64,000 nucleotides of DNA from Caballeronia jiangsuensis (lineage in GTDB: Bacteria > Pseudomonadota > Gammaproteobacteria > Burkholderiales > Burkholderiaceae). Location of the stretch: assembly GCA_000648925.1 (NCBI GenBank), contig JFHF01000046.1, positions 1-64,000 of the forward strand, read 5' to 3'. The notes beneath the pieces are model-generated. The model ran no database searches. It was not told the origin of the DNA and saw only the letters and a list, made by a program, of their open reading frames with translations. Of this stretch, positions 1 to 8,567 are shown in pieces; position 1 is the stretch's first letter, and every line of letters begins with the position of its first letter. The translations under genes were made by a program, and so were the position numbers.

Positions 1-1
1 T

Positions 2-193
2 TATGAAGCTCTCCCACTTGCCGATTGGCGATGCCATCTGATGAAGGTTATGGAGCTCTTGGCTTGGTTGCCGCGCCCAAGGAAGAGTGAACTGATTTCA
101 TCCGACAGAACACGAGTCACCATTCGTAATTGGTCGACCCGAAAGGGGAAAGAGGTGAAAAACTTCGGTGGTCTCTTTTATCTTGGAAGCTGA
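2..193 (+). CDS. C-terminal end of an unidentified protein (partial)
   Basis: The frame is open from the first bases of the window to a TGA at 191-193, about 63 codons, so it may be the 3' end of a gene that starts outside. The translation is basic, with W and R residues spread through it, and ends in a short hydrophobic stretch (FGGLFYLGS). I recognise no family. It could also be a chance open frame, because only 63 codons are visible. It converges on the minus-strand gene at 285-671. Confidence 0.3.
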   Translation, partial: YEALPLADWRCHLMKVMELLAWLPRPRKSELISSDRTRVTIRNWSTRKGKEVKNFGGLFYLGS

Positions 194-284
194 GAACCCG
201 TGGGTCGTCCCCGAGGTCGCCTAGTCATCTATGGTTGCAGCGCTTTCAGTGGCGCGTTGACAGACAGGCGGTCGGACGAACGGG

Positions 285-671
285 TTAGCTATGATTCTTG
301 CAGACCGGGCAGTACCATTGTCCGAAGTGAGCGTGAATGCCCGAGGCAGGTGGTAGGAGTACTTTCTTGCCTTGCGTCTCGAAGCACGCCACGCAAAAGG
401 GACCTTTGTCGCCAAGTCTGTAGCCGCCCGTCATCGGTTCGGGTTGCTCAGAAGAGCGCGCTTCGACAATCGCTGACAGTTCGACGTTCTTCCGCGACAG
501 GTCCGCGAGCTGCTCCTTCAGGGCCACGACCTCGAGCTTGGAGTCGGCCAGTTTCTCCTGCAAGTCCGCAAGCAGGCTTTTGAAATCAACGTTCTTGACC
601 TGTTCGTTGACGTCACGCAGTTTTTTTGCAATGTCAATCGAAAGCTGAATCGACGAAATGAGATCTGGCAT
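285..671 (-). CDS. Coiled-coil protein with C-terminal zinc ribbon, unknown function
   Basis: A protein of about 128 residues. The first half is heptad-rich and charged, with several K, E and L runs typical of a coiled coil (about residues 10-75). The last 45 residues carry two CxxC pairs, CVAC and CPVC, separated by about 30 residues, which is the layout of a small zinc ribbon. I chose the ATG at 671 because a GGAG-type ribosome binding site lies just upstream on the minus strand; an upstream in-frame start would add 21 basic residues. The coiled coil plus ribbon suggests a small scaffold or nucleic-acid-associated protein, but no function can be assigned. Confidence 0.7.
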   Translation of the reverse strand: MPDLISSIQLSIDIAKKLRDVNEQVKNVDFKSLLADLQEKLADSKLEVVALKEQLADLSRKNVELSAIVEARSSEQPEPMTGGYRLGDKGPFCVACFETQGKKVLLPPASGIHAHFGQWYCPVCKNHS

Positions 672-788
672 CAAGATGCTCCTACTTCGAATTGGAAGGG
701 CTGTCCGTCGCGGCGGTTTTGGTGCTGCAAACACTTAGTTGATGCGATGCGGTGACTGAACCGAGGTGAGCCACCGCACCATCTAACG

Positions 789-992
789 TTATGGCTTGCG
801 CCACTTATCGGGCTTGCCGCCCGAGGTGTAACGGACGCGTTCCACGAGCACCGGCCCATCTGGATTTAGCTTGCGAGCCAAGTCAATCGCTTCCGCTTGC
901 GTTTGCGCAACGCCGCTCGCGCGGCCGGCAGTGGGGCGACGAACGGCGTAGTCGCCTTTCGGGCGACGTTCGACGAAGATTTTCTCAGTCAT
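789..992 (-). CDS. DUF2188 domain-containing protein
   Basis: A 67-residue protein whose whole length fits the DUF2188 family: an N-terminal KIFVERRPKGDYAVRRP segment, then an alanine-rich helix with QAEAIDLARKLNP, then a basic end. DUF2188 proteins are short, cytoplasmic and of unknown role. They often sit in mobile or stress-related regions, where the A-T-Q-A-E-A-I-D-x-A-R helix is the most constant part. It lies 10 bases from the next minus-strand gene at 1002-1304, so the two may be co-transcribed. No strong ribosome binding site is visible. Confidence 0.75.
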   Translation of the reverse strand: MTEKIFVERRPKGDYAVRRPTAGRASGVAQTQAEAIDLARKLNPDGPVLVERVRYTSGGKPDKWRKP

Positions 993-1001
993 TTCCAGTC
1001 C

Positions 1002-1304
1002 TTAGCGATTGGGAAGGGCAAGAAGATTGTCCGTCTTGCGGCTATCAGCGACGGTTTGCACGTATTTGACCCGGCCGTTGGTGTGCACGTGCACCCACGC
1101 TCCTTTGAGCTGCGGATTCCGGTCGGGGCACCAGACCGAGGTGTTTCCATTCTTCTCAATGAAGGCAACCATCTGCTCCCTCGAACTGGAGCCGCTTTCG
1201 CCGTCTTTGCCATCAGTTACTTGAACCCACCACAAATGCGTGATGTGCTCATGCCCTTGGCCACCGCCCATGCGTTTGGCCACACATCTGATCGTTGTCG
1301 TCAT
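1002..1304 (-). CDS. DUF3892 domain-containing protein
   Basis: About 100 residues from the ATG at 1304. The N-terminus (TTTIRCVAKR followed by a short GGG turn and HEHITHLWW) is the signature of DUF3892, a small beta-rich family that begins with a strand and an 'H..I..lwW' motif. A later segment, WVHVHTNGRVKYVQTVAD, matches the family's second half. The family's function is unknown. It is probably the first gene of a two-gene unit with the DUF2188 gene downstream, and it is divergent from the XRE/ImmA pair. Confidence 0.75.
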   Translation of the reverse strand: MTTTIRCVAKRMGGGQGHEHITHLWWVQVTDGKDGESGSSSREQMVAFIEKNGNTSVWCPDRNPQLKGAWVHVHTNGRVKYVQTVADSRKTDNLLALPNR

Positions 1305-1422
1305 TGTTGAACCCAAAAAATGAAGGTTAGCGCCCACAATTTGTTCGGTGTAGGCATATTTTCAGTATCGGTTTCAAGAACCCTCTTGTCAAGTATGAAA
1401 AATGCGTCTACTCTGAACTTTT

Positions 1423-1436
1423 GAGATGTTAATCTC
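1423..1436. promoter_or_regulatory. Short inverted repeat between divergent DUF3892 and XRE genes
   Basis: GAGAT-GTTA-ATCTC lies in the 246-base gap between the divergent genes. It could be a binding site for the XRE regulator encoded at 1551. The arms are only five bases, so this is a weak candidate. Confidence 0.25.
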
Positions 1437-1550
1437 GGGTACCTTTCGTCCGTCGTTTGCCGCGGTTCATAACATGACGACGGAAGTCCTGAAGCCCCGA
1501 TGCGGGATTGTTTGTGTGCGGCGCCCTCATTACTCTCTTGGAGAAGCCTG

Positions 1551-1871
1551 TTGTCTACCCCCCTCGGCGACAAGATTCGCGCTGAAAGGAAACGTTTGAA
1601 ATTGACTTTAGATGACTTGGCTCAAAGGACGGAGTCAAGCAAGAGCTACATCTGGGAATTGGAAAATCGTCCAGTGGTGAGGCCTTCTGCGGACAAGATT
1701 AGAAAAATCGCTGACGTATTTGGTGTCACCGTAGAGTTCTTGCTTGACGACGAAAAGCAGGACCCATCCAAGTCAGATGCCGATCAAGCGTTCTTTCGAA
1801 GGATTGGTCGTCTTGACGCGACCAAGCGAGCTCAGCTTGAGAAATTCCTCAAAGCGATCGACGATGACTGA
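1551..1871 (+). CDS. XRE-family helix-turn-helix regulator (ImmR-like)
   Basis: About 106 residues. A canonical XRE helix-turn-helix covers residues 4-62 (KIRAERKRLKLTLDDLAQRT...SYIWELENR...KIRKIADVFGV), followed by a short acidic linker and a C-terminal helix. I chose a TTG start at 1551 because GGAG lies seven bases upstream and the HTH follows at once; an ATG at 1500 would add 17 unlikely residues. The gene overlaps the downstream metallopeptidase gene by eight bases. This is the standard ImmR/ImmA arrangement, in which the peptidase cleaves the repressor, so the protein probably represses its own operon and perhaps element genes until cleaved. Confidence 0.85.
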   Translation: MSTPLGDKIRAERKRLKLTLDDLAQRTESSKSYIWELENRPVVRPSADKIRKIADVFGVTVEFLLDDEKQDPSKSDADQAFFRRIGRLDATKRAQLEKFLKAIDDD

Positions 1872-2745
1872 GCCTACGACCCCCGCCGCTTGGGGCATTC
1901 AACTGTCCAAACTGTGGTTAGCATCAGGACAGACATTTCCCGTAGACGTCAAAGTTTTGGCACTTGAAGTGACAAAGCAGCGATTTGAGGACCCGATTGG
2001 CTCCGTTGTGCCGCATGGTGTGCCAGGAATTGATGGGATGTTGTCGTTGAGAGCAAAGAAGGACTACTGGGTGATTTCCTACGATGAGACGGTCTCGATT
2101 CCCGGTCGAGTCAACTTCACTTTGGCTCACGAACTCGGACACTATCTGTGTCATCGAACGGAGCAGAAGCGTTTTCGTTGCGGACAGTCCGACATTCTTG
2201 ACTACAGCAGCGGCTCGTCGCGCAAGATGGAGCGCGAGGCGAATGTTTTTGCGTCGTACTTGCTGATGCCTGCTACAGACTTTCGCCAACAAATTGCCGG
2301 AGCAACGGTGTCGCTATCTCATCTCGGCATGATTGCGGCTCGATATGAGACTTCATTTACGGCGACTGCATTGAAGTGGCTTGAGCTTACTGATGAAGCT
2401 GCCATGCTGGTGGTTGCGCGAGACGAATTTGTTTGTTGGTCTTATCCAAGTAAGTCAGTCTCAAGCGCATACCTAGCTCCGGGAACGCCGGTTCCCGAGT
2501 CGGCTGTAGCGAGAGCTCAGGGAGCTGCGAATCATTCGGGCGATATCGTTCTCCGTGTTGCCCCGGGTGTATGGCATCCCTCTTTGGAGGCGGAAGAATC
2601 GCTTATCGTCTCTGATCAGTTCGACCTGACGATTTTCCTGATTCGCTACCCGGGTGCGCGCTCAGTCGAGCACGTCGAAGAGGAAGTGGGAGACGCGGTT
2701 GACGGTATGAGCAAGCTAGGCGCGGGGCTTGGATGGATGCGGTAG
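1864..2745 (+). CDS. ImmA/IrrE family metallopeptidase
   Basis: About 293 residues. The zinc protease motif HELGH is at residues 89-93, inside FTLAHELGHYLCH, and a downstream REANVFASYLLMP segment supplies the usual third metal ligand and is itself a family hallmark. The C-terminal 130 residues have no recognisable domain. The ATG at 1864 overlaps the end of the XRE gene. Members of this family cleave XRE-type repressors (ImmA on ImmR, IrrE on DdrO) in response to DNA damage or other cues. With the adjacent XRE gene this makes a self-contained two-gene switch. What it controls is not evident, since no phage or ICE genes adjoin it. Confidence 0.88.
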   Translation: MTEPTTPAAWGIQLSKLWLASGQTFPVDVKVLALEVTKQRFEDPIGSVVPHGVPGIDGMLSLRAKKDYWVISYDETVSIPGRVNFTLAHELGHYLCHRTEQKRFRCGQSDILDYSSGSSRKMEREANVFASYLLMPATDFRQQIAGATVSLSHLGMIAARYETSFTATALKWLELTDEAAMLVVARDEFVCWSYPSKSVSSAYLAPGTPVPESAVARAQGAANHSGDIVLRVAPGVWHPSLEAEESLIVSDQFDLTIFLIRYPGARSVEHVEEEVGDAVDGMSKLGAGLGWMR

Positions 2746-2822
2746 GGAGGATGTGCCAGTTATTGCAGCCATCCGATCGTCTTTTAAGCCGATATATGTA
2801 CGATAAAGTTACACATGGCAAT

Positions 2823-3214
2823 ATGAGCAAACACATAAACTGACGGACCTGCTAACTCCACTGCATTGAGGGGCGAGATGATTGCGAAAAAGCACTATTC
2901 CTTAACACCGCTTGCGCGGATTGATGTGCTTGTGTGTGATAGTCGCGTGGTGTTAAGGCCAGCATCGACGCGAGTAGTGGCTGCTTTCGATGCAATTTAC
3001 TTGTGCACTCCACTGCGAAGCAATGAGTTGCCATCCGGAGAATAGCGAGGTAGCTTCGAATTCCGACGTTGTCTTGGCCGTGGCTGACTTAATCGCGGCA
3101 CCTACGGCAAAACTTGGCATGTCGGAGGAAAATACCGACCTAGCCCTTCGGCTTATGCAATGGAGCTTCTTCGGGTTTGAGAAAGACATGCCGTGCACGC
3201 CTATCAAAGCATAG
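2823..3214 (+). pseudogene. Broken copy of the 13338-13805 gene (family C)
   Basis: This region matches the intact gene at 13338-13805 in pieces. ATGAGCAAACACAT at 2823 matches its start but stops after six codons. The frame from 2878 to 3045 matches its middle (TRVVAAFDAIYLC) and ends in TAG. A different frame from 3023 to 3214 matches its second half (SDVVLAVADLIA, MQWSFFGFEKDMPCTP). The C-terminal 20 or so residues of the intact protein are missing. There are at least two frame or stop lesions plus a truncation, so it is most likely a decayed paralogue. The encoded family is unrecognised. Confidence 0.7.
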
Positions 3215-3476
3215 TATGCTCCGCTGAGATCGCATCGGTGAGTCCTCGCTTTACGAAGCTGTGAGAAGTGCTCCCCGTCGTCGTTGCCGCGCTCTTGTAG
3301 TTTGTCATAGCTTGACCGAGACGTCGTTTGCATGTGGCTCATGGAGGCGAAATTCGTTACACTCCGTGCAGGCGGTAAAGCTGTTGAGGTGCAAGCAGCT
3401 GAGACGCAGTAACGCTCGCGCAATACAAGATCCGGTTTGCCTATCTATGAACCCTTTGGCGACAGGGGGAGATGTC

Positions 3477-3689
3477 ATGCTGATCAAGGAATTGTCCGCA
3501 AAGGCCGTCGCAATCGGCGTAGTCCTGAGCGTTTGCGCCTTGGTGTTTCTCTGGCCACTCAATGGCTTTGGCGCTTCGGTCGCCCTCATCGCTTTCGTAA
3601 TCGGTGCTGGCGGGTCAGAGTTGATCTTCAGACTTTCAAAGCCTCGCACGCCTCCAGGGAGCGAGAAACCGGCGGCGGGCGAAAAATGA
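3477..3689 (+). CDS. Small two-helix membrane protein
   Basis: Seventy residues. Two hydrophobic segments, about residues 9-27 (AVAIGVVLSVCALVFLWPL) and 31-50, are joined by a short glycine turn. They are followed by a proline- and lysine-rich cytosolic tail. The start is the ATG at 3477, preceded by a strong GGGGGAG ribosome binding site. The TGA stop overlaps the ATG of the next gene (ATGA), so the two are translationally coupled. No family is recognised. It probably sits in the inner membrane beside the lipoprotein encoded next. Confidence 0.6.
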   Translation: MLIKELSAKAVAIGVVLSVCALVFLWPLNGFGASVALIAFVIGAGGSELIFRLSKPRTPPGSEKPAAGEK

Positions 3690-4480
3690 CTCATATAAAA
3701 GCTCTGCGGCTACGATGCTGGATTGTAAGCATTGCTTTGGCTTTGACCGCGGCTTGCGGAGCCCTCCCGGACAAGAACCCGGCGTCGGGCGGCGGCCTGC
3801 TCGGAGCCCCTCCGCCCATAGGGTGGAATAATTCGCCGGTCCCCGCTGGCCAAGAGTTGATCGAAGTTCGCGGCTATGTTTTGGCGCGTAACGATCAGGT
3901 ACCAGACGGCGCAATCGGATACGCCGTTCCAATATTCACAAGTCGCCAAGAGATCGATCGTTTCTGCCCCTTGTTCCTTGATCGAATGAGTATCAGTGGT
4001 GCCCTAAACAAGGGCGCGCCGATGCGAATTAATTCCTACGGGCAGGAAAAGCAGATTGTCCCATTTGTCTGGCCAGTGACTAGCTGGTCTGCGAATGACA
4101 CGGCCGACTGCAAGACACTTGGCGACCGCTACGACATCTCAGGAGCCCGGACGTTTTTTAAACAAGCACAACAGACGATCGGAGCCCATGGTGGCCGAGA
4201 TATTGATGCCCTGCGTAACGGCCCCTTCATTTTGACAGCAAAAAGGGTTAGCGGGTCAATGGTGCTGTACGACTTGTCGCAAGCTCCTGACGACGATTAT
4301 CCGACTTGGCTGACCCGGGCGATCGAGCAGATGAGCAATCCGCTCGCCACGCAGACCGTCTACGTAACGCCCAACTGGCACGACAAAGCACGCTACTATG
4401 TATTTGGAACCATCCCGGCCTTCAACGGTATTCTCGACGTGCTAATGCCGGGATTCAAGGGCGCGCATGCCAAGAGTTAA
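3686..4480 (+). CDS. Putative lipoprotein, unknown function
   Basis: About 264 residues from the ATG at 3686, overlapping the previous gene by four bases. The N-terminus has basic residues, a hydrophobic core and LTAAC at about residues 19-23, a lipobox with the cysteine as the likely lipidation site. The mature protein starts with a glycine- and proline-rich linker. The rest is a soluble domain with several tryptophans (FVWPVTSW, YPTWLTRAI, TPNWHD) and no motif I recognise. Placement of the lipoprotein in the inner or outer membrane cannot be decided here. Confidence 0.65.
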   Translation: MTHIKALRLRCWIVSIALALTAACGALPDKNPASGGGLLGAPPPIGWNNSPVPAGQELIEVRGYVLARNDQVPDGAIGYAVPIFTSRQEIDRFCPLFLDRMSISGALNKGAPMRINSYGQEKQIVPFVWPVTSWSANDTADCKTLGDRYDISGARTFFKQAQQTIGAHGGRDIDALRNGPFILTAKRVSGSMVLYDLSQAPDDDYPTWLTRAIEQMSNPLATQTVYVTPNWHDKARYYVFGTIPAFNGILDVLMPGFKGAHAKS

Positions 4481-4492
4481 TGCTCTTAAAAC

Positions 4493-5029
4493 TCAGCGTC
4501 TGTCCTGGTTTAGCTCCGGTCGCGCGAGATAACTATTGACCTGGACAGACTTCGCAATGCCGTCAGAGATAGATTGGGCTTGATCGACCACACTCCGATG
4601 AGCGGAGAAAGTCACGAGGACGCCAAGATTGCCTTCGGTACGAGCCAGATAGCGGGTTTGATAATTTTTGACTTCTGAGTTCAAGTAAGTCGCGTCAAGC
4701 CAGATGGCTTGGCCTAAGAGTGTGCTTGTTGGAGCTCGGACGGTTTCGACACCAGCCGTCGAGCCGACGTCATCCTGAAGATGTTGAATATAGAGTTGCG
4801 GGCTATCCGTCTCGCCAACTTCCTTGGCGGTAAGAATCGCGATCATGCTGTACTTGCCATTAGAGTCGGCAGGTGGTCTGCAGACAAACTCCGTCACTTC
4901 GAGATTACATTGCCAATCGTCTGGGATGTCGAAACTGATGTAAGTGTTTGCAAAAGGTTTCGCCTCTGTAAGATTGACGAGGAGGGCAAACAACATAAAA
5001 CCGAAACTTAATTGTGAGAGGTATCGCAT
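4493..5029 (-). CDS. Secreted protein, unknown function
   Basis: About 178 residues from the ATG at 5029; a GTG three codons upstream, nearer a GAGGAG sequence, is an alternative start. A signal peptide is evident (SQLSFGFMLFALLVNLTEA, cleavage after about residue 24). The mature protein opens with a small beta-rich segment (YISFDIPDDWQCNLE) resembling the lipid-carrier-like start of other periplasmic proteins, and has two cysteines that could pair. No family is assigned. It converges on the lipoprotein gene at 3686 and is divergent from the DUF922 gene, with only 90 bases between starts. Confidence 0.6.
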   Translation of the reverse strand: MRYLSQLSFGFMLFALLVNLTEAKPFANTYISFDIPDDWQCNLEVTEFVCRPPADSNGKYSMIAILTAKEVGETDSPQLYIQHLQDDVGSTAGVETVRAPTSTLLGQAIWLDATYLNSEVKNYQTRYLARTEGNLGVLVTFSAHRSVVDQAQSISDGIAKSVQVNSYLARPELNQDRR

Positions 5030-5118
5030 TTTCCGCACAGTCTCCTCGTCGACGCTTTCTATTTATCGTGCGGGGCGTCGAAAGAATCAAGTTAACCTTG
5101 CATTCTCCGGAGAATTTT

Positions 5119-5757
5119 GTGAACTCCGTCCTGCGAAAAGTGACCAGCTTAGGCGCGGCGGCCATTGCCTTGTCGGCCGTGCTTGGTTTTGCTTCACCTC
5201 ACGACGAGCAAGTCCAGGTTGCTTTCAAAATGGACTACTACGATGTGGCCGGTGAAACTTGGCCTGAGGTGTGGAGTTCAATTCAGGCGGGTCTTAAACG
5301 AGAGAAGGACCTTCAGGGAAGATATGAGGGACTCACATCGTATTCCATCAAACTGGAGCCTGAAGCTCTCGTCGCGAACAATACGTGTTCCTCAAAAACG
5401 GCTGCCATCGCCGTCAACCTGGTGGTCAAGGTGCCAAGATTGACGACCCGAAATTTAAAGCAAGGCCAGGAATGTTGGGCGTTCTATGATCGATCTCTCT
5501 CCGACCATGAGGAATGGCACGTTCAAATCGCCATACACGATATGCAGGCGCTGCAAGCCAAGATCAGATCCTCGCCAAACATTAGCTGTGAGGAAATCGT
5601 GGGGATGGTGAAACAAGACTTCCAGAAAATGGTTGATGAGCAAAATGACTACGATGCCATCACAAATCACGGGCTGCAGCAGTGGAGAGCCTACGGGCTC
5701 GATAAGCCGAAGGAATCCGACTATGACGCCGAGGTTCGAAACCGTTGTTTTGGCTGA
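5119..5757 (+). CDS. DUF922-type secreted zinc-dependent protease
   Basis: About 212 residues. The GTG at 5119 is chosen because GGAG lies eight bases upstream and a signal peptide follows at once (LGAAAIALSAVLGFA). DUF922 features are present: an N-terminal YDVAGETWPEVWSSI strand-helix unit, a central NLVVKVPRLTT strand, and the metal-site motif HEEWH at residues 130-134 within SLSDHEEWHVQIA. This corresponds to the HExxH of these predicted periplasmic proteases. Four cysteines could form disulfides. The substrate is unknown. Confidence 0.75.
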   Translation: MNSVLRKVTSLGAAAIALSAVLGFASPHDEQVQVAFKMDYYDVAGETWPEVWSSIQAGLKREKDLQGRYEGLTSYSIKLEPEALVANNTCSSKTAAIAVNLVVKVPRLTTRNLKQGQECWAFYDRSLSDHEEWHVQIAIHDMQALQAKIRSSPNISCEEIVGMVKQDFQKMVDEQNDYDAITNHGLQQWRAYGLDKPKESDYDAEVRNRCFG

Positions 5758-5919
5758 TGCGTTGGCTTGATGCCTCTCGGGACGCACGATGTGCGTTCAG
5801 CATCGCGCGACCGGGGCGGCATGGCTGGCTGACGGCACTAACCTGATGCAATGTCGGTAGTAAGCGCCGTCAGCCGCCGGCTGCCGCACAATGAATGTCC
5901 CGTTAATGGACGTCGAGCT

Positions 5920-7326
5920 TCAAAGAGGCTTGAAGATGGACATGCCTTTGCCAAACAGGCGATCATGCATCTCAGCGGCATAACGGTCAGTCATGCCAGC
6001 GACGAAGTCGCACACGACGCGCGCCTTGCCGGCCGCAGTATCAGCGTCGCGGTATTCCTGTTGCCAGTCATCAGGCAGCAAGCGACCTTCGGTATCACTG
6101 AAGGCCACGAACAGGTCACGCACAACGTCTTTGCCTCGATGCTCGACAACCGCAAGCCGGGATGAGCGAATCACAAGTTCGAAATTCAGATGCTTCAGAA
6201 CTTCAATCCGGAGGAGGGCCTCGCGACTCAAGATGACCTTCGATAGTTGCGGATACGCGTCGTTGATCTTTACCTCGACGGAATCGATAAGAGAACCGAC
6301 ACGCTCGGCAGTGAACTGATTGCGTGCAAGAGAGTTGCTTGCCAGTTGCCTGTCGCGCAACCAAGCGTTGGCACCAGCGCGGAACTTGTTGGCCACACCT
6401 GTGTTGGTGGAGACGCCATTCTGCGGTTGTAGACCCTTGAACACATCTTCAATACAGTCAGTAAGCTGCCCCGAGTTGTCGAGCGGCTCGTAACCCGAGT
6501 CAGCCAACGCCTTGTTCGTCTTTTCCAAGACGGCGTCCGCGATCGGACTTTGGTTCGCAAGTGCGTCGAACAACGAGTACGGCGTTACAAAGCCGGCGTG
6601 CAAGGAGTCCTCGAGGTCGTAGGTCGAGTAGGCGATGTCGTCAGCGAGGTCCATGATAGAGCACTCGATCGTCTTGAACTCACCTACATGGCCTGGAGCG
6701 ATCGCGTCTTTGATATTCGAAACGAGTTCCTTCTCGCTGTCGTAGTATCCCTTGACCAGAGCGGAGCCATCCCGCCGTTCGAGCGGGATGAGCCGGTCGT
6801 ATTTGAGAACCGACGCGAGCGCTCGCATGGTCAAATTGAGTCCGAAGGCGTTTGACGGAGCGCCTGTCGAATCGCTAACCAGCTTTTGCTCGGTCGCTGA
6901 AACGATCCGCAGCGTCTGCGCGTTACCTTCGAAGCCACCGTGCGCGACCATCAATTCGTCCAGCGCAGCCTCGCCGTTATGGCCAAAGGGCGGATGTCCC
7001 AGATCGTGGGCGAGCGAAGCAAACTCTACAAGATCGAGGTCGATGCCGTCGCCAAAATTGCGCGCATCCGGCAAATGGTTCAACCGGGCTGCGATGCCGC
7101 TGGCGATCTGGGCGACCTCGAGGGAGTGCGTCAGACGGTTTCTGAAGAAGTCGGACTCAGCGCCGGGAAACAGTTGGGTTTTGCCTTGAAGGCGGCGAAA
7201 TGACGGCGCATGAAGCAAACGCGCGTAGTCTTTGCGAAAAGCCGTGCGGCCGATTTCGCGCGTAGGGTCTACGCCTTGGTCACCGTTTTGGCGCCTAATA
7301 TCGTCAGATGTATAGAAATCGGGCAT
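5920..7326 (-). CDS. dgt: Deoxyguanosinetriphosphate triphosphohydrolase (dGTPase)
   Basis: About 468 residues, an HD-domain dNTP triphosphohydrolase that splits dGTP to deoxyguanosine and triphosphate, altering dNTP pools; relatives can restrict phages. Numbering from the ATG at 7326: H67 in RLTHSLEV, H107-D108 and H111 in SLAHDLGHPPFGHNGE, and a later DLADDIAYSTYDLED block that completes the HD metal site. The N-terminus FRKDYARLLHAPSFRRLQGKTQ is diagnostic. It is full length for the family. The start codon directly follows the T-run of an intrinsic terminator, so the leader is very short. A TTG five codons upstream lies inside the hairpin and is less likely. Confidence 0.93.
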   Translation of the reverse strand: MPDFYTSDDIRRQNGDQGVDPTREIGRTAFRKDYARLLHAPSFRRLQGKTQLFPGAESDFFRNRLTHSLEVAQIASGIAARLNHLPDARNFGDGIDLDLVEFASLAHDLGHPPFGHNGEAALDELMVAHGGFEGNAQTLRIVSATEQKLVSDSTGAPSNAFGLNLTMRALASVLKYDRLIPLERRDGSALVKGYYDSEKELVSNIKDAIAPGHVGEFKTIECSIMDLADDIAYSTYDLEDSLHAGFVTPYSLFDALANQSPIADAVLEKTNKALADSGYEPLDNSGQLTDCIEDVFKGLQPQNGVSTNTGVANKFRAGANAWLRDRQLASNSLARNQFTAERVGSLIDSVEVKINDAYPQLSKVILSREALLRIEVLKHLNFELVIRSSRLAVVEHRGKDVVRDLFVAFSDTEGRLLPDDWQQEYRDADTAAGKARVVCDFVAGMTDRYAAEMHDRLFGKGMSIFKPL

Positions 7327-7352
7327 AAAAAAACCGGGCAAAGAGCCCGGTT
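7327..7352 (-). terminator. Intrinsic terminator immediately upstream of dgt
   Basis: On the minus strand AACCGGGC, a five-base loop and GCCCGGTT are followed by seven T, and the dgt ATG comes next. It ends the small upstream gene at 7371-7559. Any dgt transcript passing through would carry this hairpin at its start codon. Confidence 0.85.
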
Positions 7353-7370
7353 CCTCGAAATCGGTAAAAA

Positions 7371-7559
7371 TTACCTGCGTTTCGCAAGAGTGAAATCAAT
7401 GGCCGTAAAGGTTGCGTCCTGTTTCAGGCGCAACTCAAGACGACGATTTCCTGTGGCGTTCGAGCCCTGTTTTTCAACCAGTGAATCAATGTACTTGAAG
7501 GCGAGTGTGTCCTGTGCGGTCGGCTTGGCCGGTGTATTTCTGCGGTCAGATTGGCTCAT
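7371..7559 (-). CDS. Small basic hypothetical protein
   Basis: About 62 residues from the ATG at 7559, chosen because GGAG lies seven bases upstream; ATGs at 7562 and 7571 are alternatives. It is charged, with K and R near the end, and no membrane segment. A -10 sequence TATAAT (minus strand, 7588-7593) lies just upstream and an intrinsic terminator just downstream, so it is a single-gene unit. I recognise no family. Confidence 0.6.
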   Translation of the reverse strand: MSQSDRRNTPAKPTAQDTLAFKYIDSLVEKQGSNATGNRRLELRLKQDATFTAIDFTLAKRR

Positions 7560-7604
7560 CATGCGCTCCATTTCATGTACGAACACATTATATAGCGACC
7601 GCAA

Positions 7605-8104
7605 TCCGGAAGGTGCTGCTCTACGCTAGCGGGATCGCGCCTGTAGTCGTAAACACACAGTAACGAGCAGTTTACACGCCCCGATCGCGGTCACGACGCC
7701 AACTAAGGCAGACCGCCATCGGCGCAGAGTAGTCGGGTGTCGGACTGCAAAATCGAGATGATGCAAAAAACCGAGTGTGCATGGCGGTGCTCGCCCGTCG
7801 CATTGTGGTATCGACCCAGAACTTCTCCATCGTCCTGACACTATCTTTGGAGTCAAGAGAACTGCCTGCGAATTTGTATTGTTGCATGCTAAGACGTCGC
7901 TAGGGCCTATCCTGTGGTCAGTTTCGCGTGACATGAAGTCAAATATTTGCAGCGCCATGCGAGTAAGATTTTTCATTGAAGATGAAAAGTTACGCTCGGT
8001 TTCCGAGTGTCGGCGTTGTGCTATAAATCCTTGTCCGCGACAGCCCCGGCAGGTGCCGTCCACAGAAACCTGCGGTTGTACCGTGCCCTGAGAGTAGAGC
8101 AGTG
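7605..8104. other. 500 bases without a recognisable gene
   Basis: No frame here has convincing protein features. The promoter of the minus-strand gene at 7371 lies at its left edge. At 7975-7990 the bases ATTGAAGATGAAA recur in the TIR pseudogene at 8105, perhaps by chance or as a leftover of duplication. Confidence 0.4.
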
Positions 8105-8365
8105 ATGGCAGATAAGAAGACAATTTTTGTGGGGTTTGCTATTGAAGATGAAAGGCAACGAGACTTTCTTAAAGGGCAGTCACTGCTGACTGCCTCGCTC
8201 TTCGAATACATTTACATGTCTGTTAAAGACGCTTATGTAACCGGCTGAAATGAAAAAGTGCGTACGCGAATGAAGCGGTCGGATGGCGTGATCGTTTTGG
8301 TGAGCAAGAATTCTGCGGCCTCGACGAGGAAGAAATGGGAAATCCAACATGGCTTGCTTTCCTGA
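8105..8365 (+). pseudogene. Thoeris ThsB-like TIR protein, broken
   Basis: Starting at the ATG at 8105 the frame gives an opening typical of TIR-like DUF1863/ThsB proteins: TIFVGFAIEDERQRDFLKGQ, then SVKDAYVTG. A TGA follows at 8246-8248, at the place where relatives carry tryptophan. The same frame then resumes with EKVRTRMKRSDGVIVLVSKNSAAS and KKWEIQ, all typical of the family, before a second TGA at 8363. ThsB makes a cyclic-ADP-ribose signal that activates the ThsA effector during phage infection. No ThsA gene is adjacent. With one internal stop and a lost C-terminus this is almost certainly inactive. Confidence 0.8.
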
Positions 8366-8567
8366 AGTTTTACCATTGATGGGCACTGAGCTGCCATCCA
8401 TGGGCATGCCGTTCACGTACAGCGCGGTCCTTCACCATAAAAGATTCGACATTGGGCAGCCTTTTTCTCGTGAAACTACCGTTTCGCTACCGTGTTCACT
8501 GATAGGGAAATGAGTTGCCGCGTCATCGATGATGATCCGAGAGGAACTGTTGATTCAATGACGAAGG

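Noticed and set aside
7975-8130. A duplication within the TIR pseudogene based on ATTGAAGATGAAA
   Set aside because: The shared stretch is only 13 bases and the surrounding sequence does not align.
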